Shown here: positions 54,627-64,000 of the stretch, one piece after another
Layout: the number at the start of each line of letters is the position of its first letter
Numbering within the stretch: the first letter of the stretch is position 1
DNA from: Flavobacteriaceae bacterium
Lineage (GTDB): Bacteria > Bacteroidota > Bacteroidia > Flavobacteriales > Flavobacteriaceae
Length of the DNA: 64,000 nucleotides
Reading direction: 5' to 3'
NCBI GenBank assembly: GCA_016780065.1
Contig: JADHML010000001.1
Location: 1-64,000, forward strand
Position numbers and translations under genes: made by a program
The notes under the pieces: model-generated
What the model saw: the letters and a program-made list of their open reading frames with translations, nothing else
Told to the model about the DNA's origin: nothing
The model's database searches: none

Positions 54627-56153
54627 TTAATGTTTAAAATGTCTTACTCCTGTCATGACCATGGCCACACCATGGGTGTTACAGTAATCGATACTTAATT
54701 GATCTTTAATAGATCCCCCTGGTTGAATGACAGCTGTTATCCCAGCTTTGTGCGCAATTTCAACACAGTCAGGAAATGGGAAAAAAGCATCGCTCGCCAT
54801 GACTGCGCCTTGGAGATCAAACCCGAAAGTCTGAGCCTTTTTAATAGCTTGTTGCAGGGCATCGACTCGCGAAGTTTGACCTGTTCCTGATGATAAAAGT
54901 TGTTTCCCTTTTGCTAAAACAATGGTGTTTGATTTGGTTTGCTTACAGATTTTGGAAGCAAATAACAAGTCTTCTATTTCAGATTTAGAAGGTTTGTTGT
55001 TGGTCGCATACTCTAACATGTCTATGTGGTCTACAATTTCATCTCTATCTTGTACAAGATACCCATTGAGGCAACTGCGCACCATCTTAAGGGTATGTGT
55101 ATTCGTTTTTTGTCGAAGTATGATGCGATTTTTCTTGCCCTTTAATAATGCAAGTGCATCTGCATCAAAATTAGGTGCAATAACGACCTCGCAAAACAAT
55201 TCATGGATCAACTCAGCAGTAGTCAAATCAATTTTTTGATTGGCAATCAAAATACCACCAAAAGCAGATATGGGATCCACAGCCAATGCTGCTTTATATG
55301 CTTCGCTCAGATTGTCTCGAGTAGCCAACCCACAGGTGTTGTTGTGTTTAAGAATTGCAAAGGTAGGATCGAGCCCCTCAAAAGCTTCCATTACTTGCAA
55401 AGCAGCATCAACGTCTAAAAGATTGTTGTAAGACAACGCCTTTCCATGGTGTTTTTCGAATAACTGATCTAAATTACCGTAAAAAGAACCTTTTTGGTGT
55501 GGATTTTCTCCGTATCGCAATTGTTTGCCAAATGGCACACTCAGCTTTAGGGCACCATTACCTTCACTGAAATAGTTAAATATGGCACTGTCGTAATGGG
55601 AGGAGACATGAAACGCATGTGTCGCAAAATTTGTGCGTTGCTCTAATGAGAAAACGCCTTTTTGGTCTTTTAAAATTGCATCCAAAGCTTCGTATTCTGT
55701 TCGTGCTGCGACACAAACAACATCTGCATGATTTTTAGCAGCTGCTCGAATCAGTGCGATACCTCCAATATCAATTTTCTCTATAATTTCTTGTTGTGTC
55801 CCTCCTGATGCTAAGGTTTCTTCAAAAGGATATAAATCTACGATGACTAAATCGATGGGAGGAATCTGATACTCAGAAATTTCTTTTTGATCATTTTCCT
55901 CGGACCTACGATTGAGAATCCCTCCAAACACTTTTGGATGGAGCGTTTTTACCCGGCCACCCAAGATTGAGGGATAATCTGTGATAGACTCTACTCGAGT
56001 CACTTGAGCCCCTAATTTCTCAATGTAGTCGGCAGTTCCACCTGTAGAAAAAATATTTACTCCAAGGGATTGAAGTTTTTCAACAATAGGGTCTAGTCCA
56101 TTTTTTTCATAAACGGAAATAAGTGCTGACTGTATTTGAACGGAATCTTGCAT
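54627..56153 (-). CDS. purH: Bifunctional AICAR transformylase / IMP cyclohydrolase
   Basis: This 508-residue enzyme catalyses the last two steps of purine biosynthesis. The N-terminal IMP cyclohydrolase (MGS-like) domain has SALISVYEKNGLDPIVEKL and STGGTADYIEKLG. The C-terminal transformylase has RYGENPHQKGSFYG, ILKHNNTCGLA and SDAFFPFPDCVEIAHKAGI. I use the ATG at 56153, because the longer frame from 56186 starts upstream of a TACTTTTG promoter element. Its place directly before mreB is common in Bacteroidetes. Confidence 0.96.
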   Translation of the reverse strand: MQDSVQIQSALISVYEKNGLDPIVEKLQSLGVNIFSTGGTADYIEKLGAQVTRVESITDYPSILGGRVKTLHPKVFGGILNRRSEENDQKEISEYQIPPIDLVIVDLYPFEETLASGGTQQEIIEKIDIGGIALIRAAAKNHADVVCVAARTEYEALDAILKDQKGVFSLEQRTNFATHAFHVSSHYDSAIFNYFSEGNGALKLSVPFGKQLRYGENPHQKGSFYGNLDQLFEKHHGKALSYNNLLDVDAALQVMEAFEGLDPTFAILKHNNTCGLATRDNLSEAYKAALAVDPISAFGGILIANQKIDLTTAELIHELFCEVVIAPNFDADALALLKGKKNRIILRQKTNTHTLKMVRSCLNGYLVQDRDEIVDHIDMLEYATNNKPSKSEIEDLLFASKICKQTKSNTIVLAKGKQLLSSGTGQTSRVDALQQAIKKAQTFGFDLQGAVMASDAFFPFPDCVEIAHKAGITAVIQPGGSIKDQLSIDYCNTHGVAMVMTGVRHFKH

Positions 56154-56174
56154 AAGTGCGTGAAAATAGAAGTG

Positions 56175-56182
56175 CAAAAGTA
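56175..56182 (-). promoter_or_regulatory. -7 element of purH (and possibly the mre group)
   Basis: TACTTTTG on the minus strand matches TAnnTTTG and lies 21 nt before the ATG at 56153. The -33 element is unclear. Confidence 0.5.
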
Positions 56183-56222
56183 GCAATTTTCAACCGCATT
56201 TACGCTTGAGAATTTGGGGATT

Positions 56223-56675
56223 TTAAAACAAATGCAAAGCGACTAATCTATTGACCTTTTCTAGGAAAGATGCATCATTTTTATTGAAAGCAGCAATTGC
56301 ATGTCCATCAATGTCAATTTGCCCTATATTTTCTCCGTTTACTATTAAGGGAACCACAATTTCTGATTTAACATCTAGACTACATGCAATATAGTTTTCT
56401 TGAGCATTTACGTCGTCTACAATAAAATTTTGATTACTTAAAGCGACTTGGCCGCAAATGCCTTTACCAAAAGGGATATGAGTGTGTTCCGTAGGAGCCC
56501 CTTGGAAAGTGGCTAAAACCAATTCAGGTTTTTCTTTACTGTGCAGGTAATATCCAACCCAGCTGTATTTTTCTACTTTTCTATGTAGGAGTTCACAAAT
56601 AAAAGACAACCCTTCTGTTCTGTTAGGTTTCTGGGCTAAAAATCGTTCAATGTCTTCTAAAAGTTGATCGTACAT
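56223..56675 (-). CDS. GAF-domain protein, free-methionine-sulfoxide-reductase-like
   Basis: This 150-residue single GAF domain contains WVGYYLH, IPFGKGICGQVA, VDDVNAQENYIACS, SEIVVPLIV and GQIDIDG. That pattern matches free methionine-(R)-sulfoxide reductases. Cys74 (in KGICG) and Cys98 (in YIACS, the expected catalytic position) are present. The third Cys that Escherichia coli YebR has in its FQGK-AC segment is missing here; the segment reads FQGAPTEHTHI. It may therefore work with a different recycling route or be a non-catalytic relative. Its promoter seems to sit inside the groL terminator hairpin. Confidence 0.8.
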   Translation of the reverse strand: MYDQLLEDIERFLAQKPNRTEGLSFICELLHRKVEKYSWVGYYLHSKEKPELVLATFQGAPTEHTHIPFGKGICGQVALSNQNFIVDDVNAQENYIACSLDVKSEIVVPLIVNGENIGQIDIDGHAIAAFNKNDASFLEKVNRLVALHLF

Positions 56676-56678
56676 GAT

Positions 56679-56709
56679 AAAAAAAACTGCCCAAATGTAT
56701 GGGCAGTTT
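56679..56709 (-). terminator. Intrinsic terminator of groESL
   Basis: AAACTGCCC and GGGCAGTTT (9 bp, 8-nt loop) are followed on the minus strand by a T-run. It lies 13 nt after the groL stop codon and ends just before the ATG of the GAF gene at 56675. Confidence 0.8.
56692..56699 (-). promoter_or_regulatory. -7 element embedded in the groL terminator loop
   Basis: TACATTTG on the minus strand matches TAnnTTTG and lies in the loop and upper stem of the terminator hairpin at 56679-56709. It is placed 17 nt before the GAF-gene ATG. No -33 TTG was identified at the usual distance. Confidence 0.45.
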
Positions 56710-56722
56710 GTTTAGTTGTGAT

Positions 56723-58650
<1,928 letters not shown>

Positions 58651-58674
58651 TTTATTTTGTTTTTTCGTTTTAAA

Positions 58675-58736
58675 GCATGAATCATGCCATCCACCAAATA
58701 GCTTTTGGTTGCTGCCAAGAATATGACATTATGGCA
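58675..58736 (-). promoter_or_regulatory. groES upstream region with TGNCA repeats and a palindrome
   Basis: On the minus strand three TGNCA-like pentamers occur in phase: TGCCA, TGTCA and TGGCA (58736-58713). A TATTTG follows at 58700-58695, then a perfect inverted repeat GCATGA-A-TCATGC (58675-58687). The TGNCA array could be an operator or activator site for heat-shock control; this is inference from position. Confidence 0.4.
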
Positions 58737-58755
58737 TTTCTGAGATTGTAAAGGC

Positions 58756-59100
58756 TTATTCTTCTTCCTTTTGAACAGGAATTTCAGGCAAAGTTTCCGG
58801 TATTTCTTCAGGAATTACAGCTTCAGTAGCTTCTTCATTGATGAGGCTGGACTCCGAAAGTTCGTTGTTTCGTGTTACTGTCGAATTGGCCAAGAGGATT
58901 AGAACCAATAACAAAGATGCCAATACCCATGTGCTGCGATCTAGAAAATCGGTGGTTTTTTGAACGCCGCCAAGCTGTTGACCACCCCCTCCAAAAGCTG
59001 AGGAAAGACCTCCGCCCTTGGGGTTTTGAACCATCACAACAAGAATTAACAGAAAAGACACTACAATAATAAGTGCTAGAAAAATTGAAAAGGTGCTCAT
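58756..59100 (-). CDS. secG: Preprotein translocase subunit SecG
   Basis: This 114-residue component of SecYEG has two membrane spans (about 3-22 and 55-72) linked by the conserved cytoplasmic stretch MVQNPKGGGLSSAFGGGGQQ. The C-terminal tail is acidic (EEATEAVIPEEIPETL). It starts 5 nt after the TPR-like gene and precedes groES by about 105 nt. Confidence 0.94.
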   Translation of the reverse strand: MSTFSIFLALIIVVSFLLILVVMVQNPKGGGLSSAFGGGGQQLGGVQKTTDFLDRSTWVLASLLLVLILLANSTVTRNNELSESSLINEEATEAVIPEEIPETLPEIPVQKEEE

Positions 59101-59105
59101 AAGTA

Positions 59106-59732
59106 TTATTTTGATGCCATTTCAGCTTCGAGGAGCTTTATCTGGTCAGCAAAGAAACCACTTTTTTCCGGATATTTCAAAGCCAATACTCGGAATGCGT
59201 TTTTCGCTTCTTCATACTTTTTTTGCTTCCAGTACAGATTTGCCAATGTCTCGGTCATGATTTCGTTTGTAGCCAACGATTGACTTTGGGTTAAGTCTTT
59301 ATTCTCTGCGGATTTTGAGGTTGATATTTTTGGATTGTGTTCTAAAAAATCATCAATCCAGTCGAATTTTGTGTTTGTTTTTTCTTCTTCTGTTATCTCT
59401 CGTGTTTGATTGTTTATCCAATCTAGCCATGTCAAAAATGAATTTTCTTCTGACGGGTGACTGGGGTATTTTGGGATGTTTTTTGTTGAGATATTCTGGT
59501 TTTCAAGATGTTCATATAAAACATCTCTGTAAGAAGTTTGTAGCGCGCAAAGACGCAAAGCTTTTTTGTATCTCTTATGGTTGCATTCTTTTAGAATATC
59601 GAGTTCTAACACGCGCGCCGCCTGAAAATAAGGGAAGGTTTCAATTAGACCATTGAGTTCTGACAGAGCTTTTTCAGGAGACTCTTGGGCCATTACTCGA
59701 AGTTGTAAAAGGGATGCTTTGTTGTTTACCAT
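59106..59732 (-). CDS. TPR-like protein of unknown function
   Basis: The protein has 208 residues and no signal peptide. The C-terminal part has a TPR-like helical pair (ETLANLYWKQKKYEEAKNAF then RVLALKYPEKSGFFADQI). The N-terminal part (ESPEKALSELNGLIETFPYF) looks like another helical repeat, and the middle is charged and probably disordered. It lies between lptE-like and secG genes, overlapping the former by 7 nt. This position is conserved in flavobacteria, but I know no function. Confidence 0.7.
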   Translation of the reverse strand: MVNNKASLLQLRVMAQESPEKALSELNGLIETFPYFQAARVLELDILKECNHKRYKKALRLCALQTSYRDVLYEHLENQNISTKNIPKYPSHPSEENSFLTWLDWINNQTREITEEEKTNTKFDWIDDFLEHNPKISTSKSAENKDLTQSQSLATNEIMTETLANLYWKQKKYEEAKNAFRVLALKYPEKSGFFADQIKLLEAEMASK

Positions 59733-60256
59733 TTAGCCAATGATTCGTTAAAAACATCTTGAGTAATACGCTCAAAGATAATCTCATGAGCTTCTGATTT
59801 TACATTTTGCAGCAGTTGTGTATCAGGAAAATCATAAAAATAAGAAAAGCGTTTTTCAAAGTCGTCTTCTTCGTTATTGGTATTAAAATAACGAACGTTG
59901 ATAGAAATTGTCAAACGATTTTGAGCAGCGGTTTGTTGAGCTGTAGCGGTCGTTGGGGTGACTCTGTATTCCACGATTTCCCCTTCGTAAATAAGATCTC
60001 CATTAACACCAGTAAGTTGAAGGTTGGTTTGATTGATTAGCACCTCCTGCAGGGCATTGGTGAAATCACGGTCTAATCCTGCCTCAAAAGTGGAGCCAAT
60101 GGAATTGGCCGAGTTGTTCACGAACATGTTGACCATCACTGTTTCTGCTCCATCTGGAATGGAAGCTCCTGTAAATGAGTAAAATTTACAGCCCATCAAC
60201 ATGCTGATCAGAAAGATCGAAGTGATAAAAGATTTTATTTTAGCTTTCGATATCAA
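59726..60256 (-). CDS. LptE-like LPS-assembly lipoprotein
   Basis: The protein has 176 residues if started at TTG 60256. That start gives a clean lipoprotein signal, MISKAKIKSFITSIF then LISMLMGC, with the lipidated Cys in MLMGC. The mature part has YSFTGASIPDGAETVMVNMF and FEAGLDRDFTNALQEVLINQ, typical of the Bacteroidetes LptE family. LptE plugs LptD in the outer membrane for LPS export. The frame stays open to an ATG at 60328 inside the sigma-54 activator gene, but that start would bury the signal. The start overlaps the upstream stop by 17 nt. Confidence 0.85.
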   Translation of the reverse strand: MISKAKIKSFITSIFLISMLMGCKFYSFTGASIPDGAETVMVNMFVNNSANSIGSTFEAGLDRDFTNALQEVLINQTNLQLTGVNGDLIYEGEIVEYRVTPTTATAQQTAAQNRLTISINVRYFNTNNEEDDFEKRFSYFYDFPDTQLLQNVKSEAHEIIFERITQDVFNESLAKW

Positions 60257-61484
60257 ATTGTTTGATTTTACGATAAAGTGTCCTTTCAGAAATGCCAAGC
60301 TCTGCAGCTGCGGCTTTTCTTTTTCCATTGTTTCGATCTAGTGCTTTGATAATAAGCTCTAGCTCTTTGTCTTGTAAGCTGAGGGTCTCCTCTTCTTGAA
60401 TTTCTTCAGCAAAATCATACCTGTCATCAGTTTGTTGGGGTGGTATTTCTTTTCGTGGCTGCTCCAATGCTAGCAATCCTTCGTTATGAGTTGGAGTCTC
60501 ACCATATATTTTTTCAATAAGACCTTCGTTATCTCTGCGTACCTGATCCGAATTGGCTTCATTCATCAATTCCAGAGTGAGCTTTTTGAGATCATTTAGA
60601 TCCGATTTCATATCAAACAACACCTTGTATAATATTTCACGTTCAGATCCGAAGTCAGAATCTTTTTTTTCTGACCCAATGACTGCGGGAAGGTGCGTTT
60701 CTTGAGAGGGCAGATAGGTTCTTAACACCTCTTCACCTATAGCGCGTTCTTGTTCAAGCACAGATAGTTGTTCGGCGACATTTCTCAGTTGACGTATGTT
60801 TCCACTCCATCGTTGCCGCTCCAAAAGACGTTGAGCTGATTCGTCTAATCTTATGGTCGGCATTCGGTACTTCTGGGCAAAATCAGACGCAAATTTTCGA
60901 AACAGTAAGTGAATGTCTTCTTTTCGATCTCTCAATGGAGGCAATACAATCTCAACGGTGCTCAAGCGATAATATAAATCCTCTCTAAATTTCCCTTTTT
61001 GAATGGCTTCAATCATGTTTAGATTGGTAGCAGCAACGATGCGAACATCTGTTTTTTGAACTTTTGAAGATCCAACCTTAATAAATTCCCCATTTTCCAG
61101 CACGCGTAACAATCGGACTTGGGTTGTCAGGGGTAATTCACCAACTTCATCTAAAAACATGGTACCCCCGTCTGCTTCTTCAAAGTAACCACTTCTTGTA
61201 GAGGTAGCGCCTGTAAAAGCACCTTTTTCGTGCCCAAACAGTTCAGAGTCGATCGTCCCTTCTGGGATGGCGCCACAATTGACAGCTATCAACTTACCAT
61301 GCTTTCGAAGTGATAACTGATGAATGATGCGAGGCAGACTTTCTTTACCTACACCACTTTCTCCTGTGACCAATACAGAAATATCTGTGGGCGCTACTCG
61401 AATGGCTTTTCCGATGGCACGGTTGAGCTGAGCATCATTACCTATGATGCCAAAACGTTGTTTGATGTTTTGAATATTGCTCAT
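60240..61484 (-). CDS. Sigma-54-dependent transcriptional activator without receiver domain
   Basis: The protein has 414 residues and opens directly with the AAA+ domain. Walker A is GESGVGKE (41-48), the sigma-54-contacting loop is GAFTGA (88-93), Walker B is GTMFLDEVG, and the arginine-finger region is REDLYYRLSTVEIVLPPLRDR. A charged linker (about 265-365) leads to a Fis-type HTH at the C-terminus (RKAAAAELGISERTLYRKIK). It lacks a response-regulator or other sensory N-terminal domain. It lies between miaB and lptE-like genes, 4-nt overlapped with miaB. Its targets are unknown. Confidence 0.93.
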   Translation of the reverse strand: MSNIQNIKQRFGIIGNDAQLNRAIGKAIRVAPTDISVLVTGESGVGKESLPRIIHQLSLRKHGKLIAVNCGAIPEGTIDSELFGHEKGAFTGATSTRSGYFEEADGGTMFLDEVGELPLTTQVRLLRVLENGEFIKVGSSKVQKTDVRIVAATNLNMIEAIQKGKFREDLYYRLSTVEIVLPPLRDRKEDIHLLFRKFASDFAQKYRMPTIRLDESAQRLLERQRWSGNIRQLRNVAEQLSVLEQERAIGEEVLRTYLPSQETHLPAVIGSEKKDSDFGSEREILYKVLFDMKSDLNDLKKLTLELMNEANSDQVRRDNEGLIEKIYGETPTHNEGLLALEQPRKEIPPQQTDDRYDFAEEIQEEETLSLQDKELELIIKALDRNNGKRKAAAAELGISERTLYRKIKQFDIES

Positions 61485-62932
61485 GATGATACTGCTTTAC
61501 CTATCAAAGTTGCTGAGGTACAGTCTGTGATTAGAACTTCAACAAAATCTCCGACTTGATAATGTTCTTTTGGAAACACCACTACTGTGTTTTGCTGATT
61601 ACGCCCACTCCAATGTACATCCGATTTTTTGGAAACTTTTTCGATAAGTACCTCAACGGTTTTACCAACAAACTGACGAGTGCGCCAAAGTCCGTGCTGT
61701 TGTTGTAAGGCTACAATCTCTTGTAGTCGATGTTTTTTGATGGGTTCTGGAACATTGTCTTGAAGTTTTTTGGCTGCAGGAGTGCCTGGGCGCTCTGAAT
61801 ACATAAACATAAACCCAAAATCATATTTAACATAATCCATCAAACTCAAAGTGTCTTGATGGTCTTGTTCCGTTTCTCCTGGAAAACCGGCGATCATGTC
61901 TTGAGAGATGCCACAGTCGGGGACAATACGCCGAATGTCATCGATGAGCTGTTTATACTCTGCTCTAGTATGTTGACGATTCATGGCTTTTAAAATGTTG
62001 TCGCTCCCTGACTGTACGGGCAGATGTATATAATTGCAAATATTGGAGTGCTTTGCCATAGTATGCAATACATCTCTGGTCATGTCTTGGGGATTGGACG
62101 TAGAAAAGCGGAAACGCATTTTGGGTTGCGCAACGGCCACCATGTCTAAGAGTTGATGAAAATGAATGGCCGTTTTTTGTTGAAGTTCAGATGCTTTAAT
62201 GAATTCTTTTTTGGGTCCACCGCCATACCATAGATAACTGTCTACATTTTGACCTAATAATGTGACTTCTTTGAAGCCTCTCTTTGCAAGGTCGTCAATT
62301 TCAGATAAAATACTCTTTGGGTCTCGGCTGCGTTCACGTCCTCGAGTAAAAGGAACCACACAAAAAGTGCACATATTGTCACAGCCTCTTGTAATGGAGA
62401 CAAATGCAGTGACCCCGTTGGTTTGTAAACGCACAGGGCTTATATCTCCGTAGGTCTCTTCCTTGGATAGGATTACGTTTACGGCATCTCGACCGGTTTC
62501 TACTTCTTTAAGTAGATTTGGTAAGTCCTTGTAGGCATCGGGACCTACAACTAAGTCTACGATTTTTTCTTCCTCTAGAAATTTGCTTTTGAGTCTTTCG
62601 GCCATGCATCCTAGGACCCCAACTTTCATATTAGGGTTGGCTTTCTTAACGCCATTAAAATGTTCCAAACGATTGCGAACGGTTTGTTCGGCTTTTTCTC
62701 TGATAGAACAAGTGTTGACGAGCACCAAGTCGGCTTCATCAATTTTTTGGGTGGTGGCATAGCCTGCATCAGACAGAATAGAAGCGACAATCTCACTGTC
62801 AGAAAAATTCATTTGACAGCCATAACTCTCGATGTATAATTTCTTTTCACCCGATGTGGAGTTGTTTTCTGCCAATACATCGCCATTGTATTGGTTGGGG
62901 TTTTTCACAACATCAGTATAGACCTGGCTCAT
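61481..62932 (-). CDS. miaB: tRNA-2-methylthio-N6-dimethylallyladenosine synthase MiaB
   Basis: This 483-residue radical-SAM methylthiotransferase modifies A37 of tRNAs reading UNN codons. The UPF0004 domain has Cys39, Cys75 and Cys109 for the auxiliary cluster. The radical-SAM motif TRGCDNMCTFCVVP supplies Cys184, Cys188 and Cys191, and a TRAM domain forms the C-terminus. It overlaps the sigma-54 activator gene by 4 nt and probably begins the operon running through lptE-like, the TPR-like gene and secG. Confidence 0.96.
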   Translation of the reverse strand: MSQVYTDVVKNPNQYNGDVLAENNSTSGEKKLYIESYGCQMNFSDSEIVASILSDAGYATTQKIDEADLVLVNTCSIREKAEQTVRNRLEHFNGVKKANPNMKVGVLGCMAERLKSKFLEEEKIVDLVVGPDAYKDLPNLLKEVETGRDAVNVILSKEETYGDISPVRLQTNGVTAFVSITRGCDNMCTFCVVPFTRGRERSRDPKSILSEIDDLAKRGFKEVTLLGQNVDSYLWYGGGPKKEFIKASELQQKTAIHFHQLLDMVAVAQPKMRFRFSTSNPQDMTRDVLHTMAKHSNICNYIHLPVQSGSDNILKAMNRQHTRAEYKQLIDDIRRIVPDCGISQDMIAGFPGETEQDHQDTLSLMDYVKYDFGFMFMYSERPGTPAAKKLQDNVPEPIKKHRLQEIVALQQQHGLWRTRQFVGKTVEVLIEKVSKKSDVHWSGRNQQNTVVVFPKEHYQVGDFVEVLITDCTSATLIGKAVSS

Positions 62933-63017
62933 TCGGATTTTCTTTTGAAAAAGCGAAGTTACAAAAAAACGACATTTTGTCAGGTTATTGTTCCGGTAAA
63001 GTTAGCGACAACCAGTT

Positions 63018-63431
63018 TTAGTGAGGAAGTTTGTCTTTGATGCGTCCATAAACAAAAGTGCCAAGGGTCGCCGATACAAGTACAACCAAAATGGGTGCAT
63101 ATCCAGCACCGATTAGTGTAAATATAGGTCCAGGGCATGCTCCAGCCAGTGCCCATCCCAATCCAAACACAATACCTCCATATAGATATCGTTTGATGCC
63201 TTTTTCTTTGTCAGCGATTTCGATAGTATCTCCATGAAAGGATTTGATTTTAAATTTTTTGATGGCTTGTGTGATCAAAACACCAAAAACAAGGGCAGAG
63301 CCTATAATCCCATACATGTGAAATGATTTGAACTGAAACATTTCATATATGCGAAACCACGAGGCTGCCTCAGATTTAAACATGGTAATCCCAAAAACAA
63401 TTCCGATAATAAAATATAACAAGGTTCTCAT
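63018..63431 (-). CDS. YeeE/YedE-like (DUF6691) membrane protein
   Basis: The protein has 137 residues from the ATG at 63431 (MRTLLYFIIGIVFGITMF), with four predicted spans. The motif ALAGACPGPIFTLIG carries the conserved Cys of YeeE/YedE (thiosulfate/sulfur transport-like) proteins. It pairs with the preceding larger half, overlapping it by 4 nt (ATGA), and the two probably form one split transporter. The long frame upstream from 63629 lies inside that partner and has no membrane signal. Confidence 0.85.
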   Translation of the reverse strand: MRTLLYFIIGIVFGITMFKSEAASWFRIYEMFQFKSFHMYGIIGSALVFGVLITQAIKKFKIKSFHGDTIEIADKEKGIKRYLYGGIVFGLGWALAGACPGPIFTLIGAGYAPILVVLVSATLGTFVYGRIKDKLPH

Positions 63432-63985
63432 AGCAAATAAGGCAATATAAAATGGTTCATCAATAAGCCGCCAATAAAAAATCCGATAACAGCAATTAAG
63501 GAAGGTAATTGAAGGTTGCTCAACCCGGAAATAGCATGACCTGAGGTGCACCCTCCTGCGTATCTTGCACCAAATCCGACCATAAATCCACCTACAACAA
63601 GCAGCGATAAGGATTTCCAATCGGTCCAAACAATATTCTCAAAAAAACGTTCTGGCATATATGACTTCCCGGCATCATGAATTCCCAACCCCTGAAGTTG
63701 ATTTACCACATCGGAATTTAGAACTACAGCAGTATCCGTACTCAAATAATGAGCCCCAAAAAATCCACCCACGAGCGCTCCAAACACCACCACTAGATTC
63801 CAACGTTGAGACTTCCAGTCGAAGTCAAAAAAAGTTGTTGATTTTCCTGCACCGCAAAGCGTGCAAATTGTTCTTAGGTTGGAAGACATTCCAAATTTTC
63901 CTCCATTGAGCATCAAGAGCAGCATCACCAAAGCGATCATTGGGCCGCCAATAAACCATGGCCAAGGGTCATAAATCCAATCCAT
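63428..63985 (-). CDS. YeeE/YedE family membrane protein
   Basis: The protein has 185 residues and about five spans. It begins MDWIYDPWPWFIGGPMIAL, typical of the N-terminus of this family, and has the second conserved motif GARYAGGCTSGHAISGL with a Cys. Escherichia coli YeeE (TsuA) imports thiosulfate through a path lined by conserved Cys residues. Here the same motifs are split between two genes, this one and the DUF6691 partner. A role in uptake of sulfur species is inferred from the family. A further Cys pair occurs in ICTLCGAGKST. Confidence 0.87.
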   Translation of the reverse strand: MDWIYDPWPWFIGGPMIALVMLLLMLNGGKFGMSSNLRTICTLCGAGKSTTFFDFDWKSQRWNLVVVFGALVGGFFGAHYLSTDTAVVLNSDVVNQLQGLGIHDAGKSYMPERFFENIVWTDWKSLSLLVVGGFMVGFGARYAGGCTSGHAISGLSNLQLPSLIAVIGFFIGGLLMNHFILPYLL

Positions 63986-64000
63986 TTTAAATAAAATTTG

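Noticed and set aside
63432-63629. Upstream extension of the DUF6691 frame
   Set aside because: It is the out-of-frame shadow of the YeeE/YedE gene, rich in Arg/Cys/Trp, and not membrane-like; the ATG at 63431 overlaps the partner's stop as ATGA.

Overview
The window reads as a chromosome segment of a Flavobacteriia member (Bacteroidetes), probably family Flavobacteriaceae. Supporting signs are type IX secretion elements (a type B C-terminal sorting domain followed by a PorP/SprF-family gene), a DNA polymerase III alpha subunit with an N-terminal exonuclease domain, an HMG-CoA reductase/GYDIA-type GHMP kinase pair, the purH-mreBCD-mrdA-rodA and miaB-lptE-secG-groESL gene orders, and many promoters with the Bacteroidetes -7 element TAnnTTTG placed very close to start codons. 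The DNA is moderately AT-rich and almost fully coding. Most of it is housekeeping chromosome; I see no prophage, IS element, CRISPR array or integrase.

Layout. 1-1.9 kb: 5' end of an AraC-type regulator, a gene-poor stretch, and an AT-rich secreted lipoprotein gene bracketed by imperfect direct repeats and hairpin terminators. 2-9.8 kb: a DEAD-box RNA helicase, a TonB-dependent receptor, a fused trehalose-6-phosphate synthase/phosphatase and a divergent GH15 glycosidase. 9.8-16.2 kb: rimM, rpsP (with a repetitive acidic tail), dnaE, trxA, tRNA-Asp and a structured terminator region. 16.2-34.2 kb: a surface-protein locus made of a 682-residue lipoprotein, a DUF5723-like outer-membrane protein, a 4479-residue repeat protein with a type B sorting domain, and its PorP/SprF partner. 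34.2-41.2 kb: a YbdG-type mechanosensitive channel, a LytS-type histidine kinase, GHMP kinase and HMG-CoA reductase, a POT peptide transporter and a secreted thioredoxin-fold protein. 41.2-49.1 kb: comEC, an NlpC/P60 lipoprotein, lpxB, a small membrane protein and surE on the minus strand, divergent from prc and an ABC permease. 49.1-56.7 kb: rodA, mrdA, mreD, mreC, mreB, purH and a GAF protein. 56.7-64 kb: groL, groES, secG, a TPR-like protein, an LptE-like lipoprotein, a sigma-54 activator, miaB and a YeeE/YedE-type pair.

How the genes work together. The 18-kb surface locus is the least conventional part. The giant protein has 13 DUF5011-like repeats, about 18 copies of a ~91-residue repeat with two Cys each, 9 copies of an NPDG repeat (three nearly identical at DNA level), a PKD domain and a T9SS type B signal. 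It resembles SprB-type adhesins exported with a dedicated SprF protein. The cell-envelope genes (mre operon, lpxB, lptE-like, prc, comEC, NlpC/P60) form ordinary conserved clusters. The trehalose genes could form a make-and-degrade pair. Several long upstream-extended reading frames (DEAD helicase, mvaA, surE, purH) conflict with TAnnTTTG promoter elements, so shorter starts are proposed for them.
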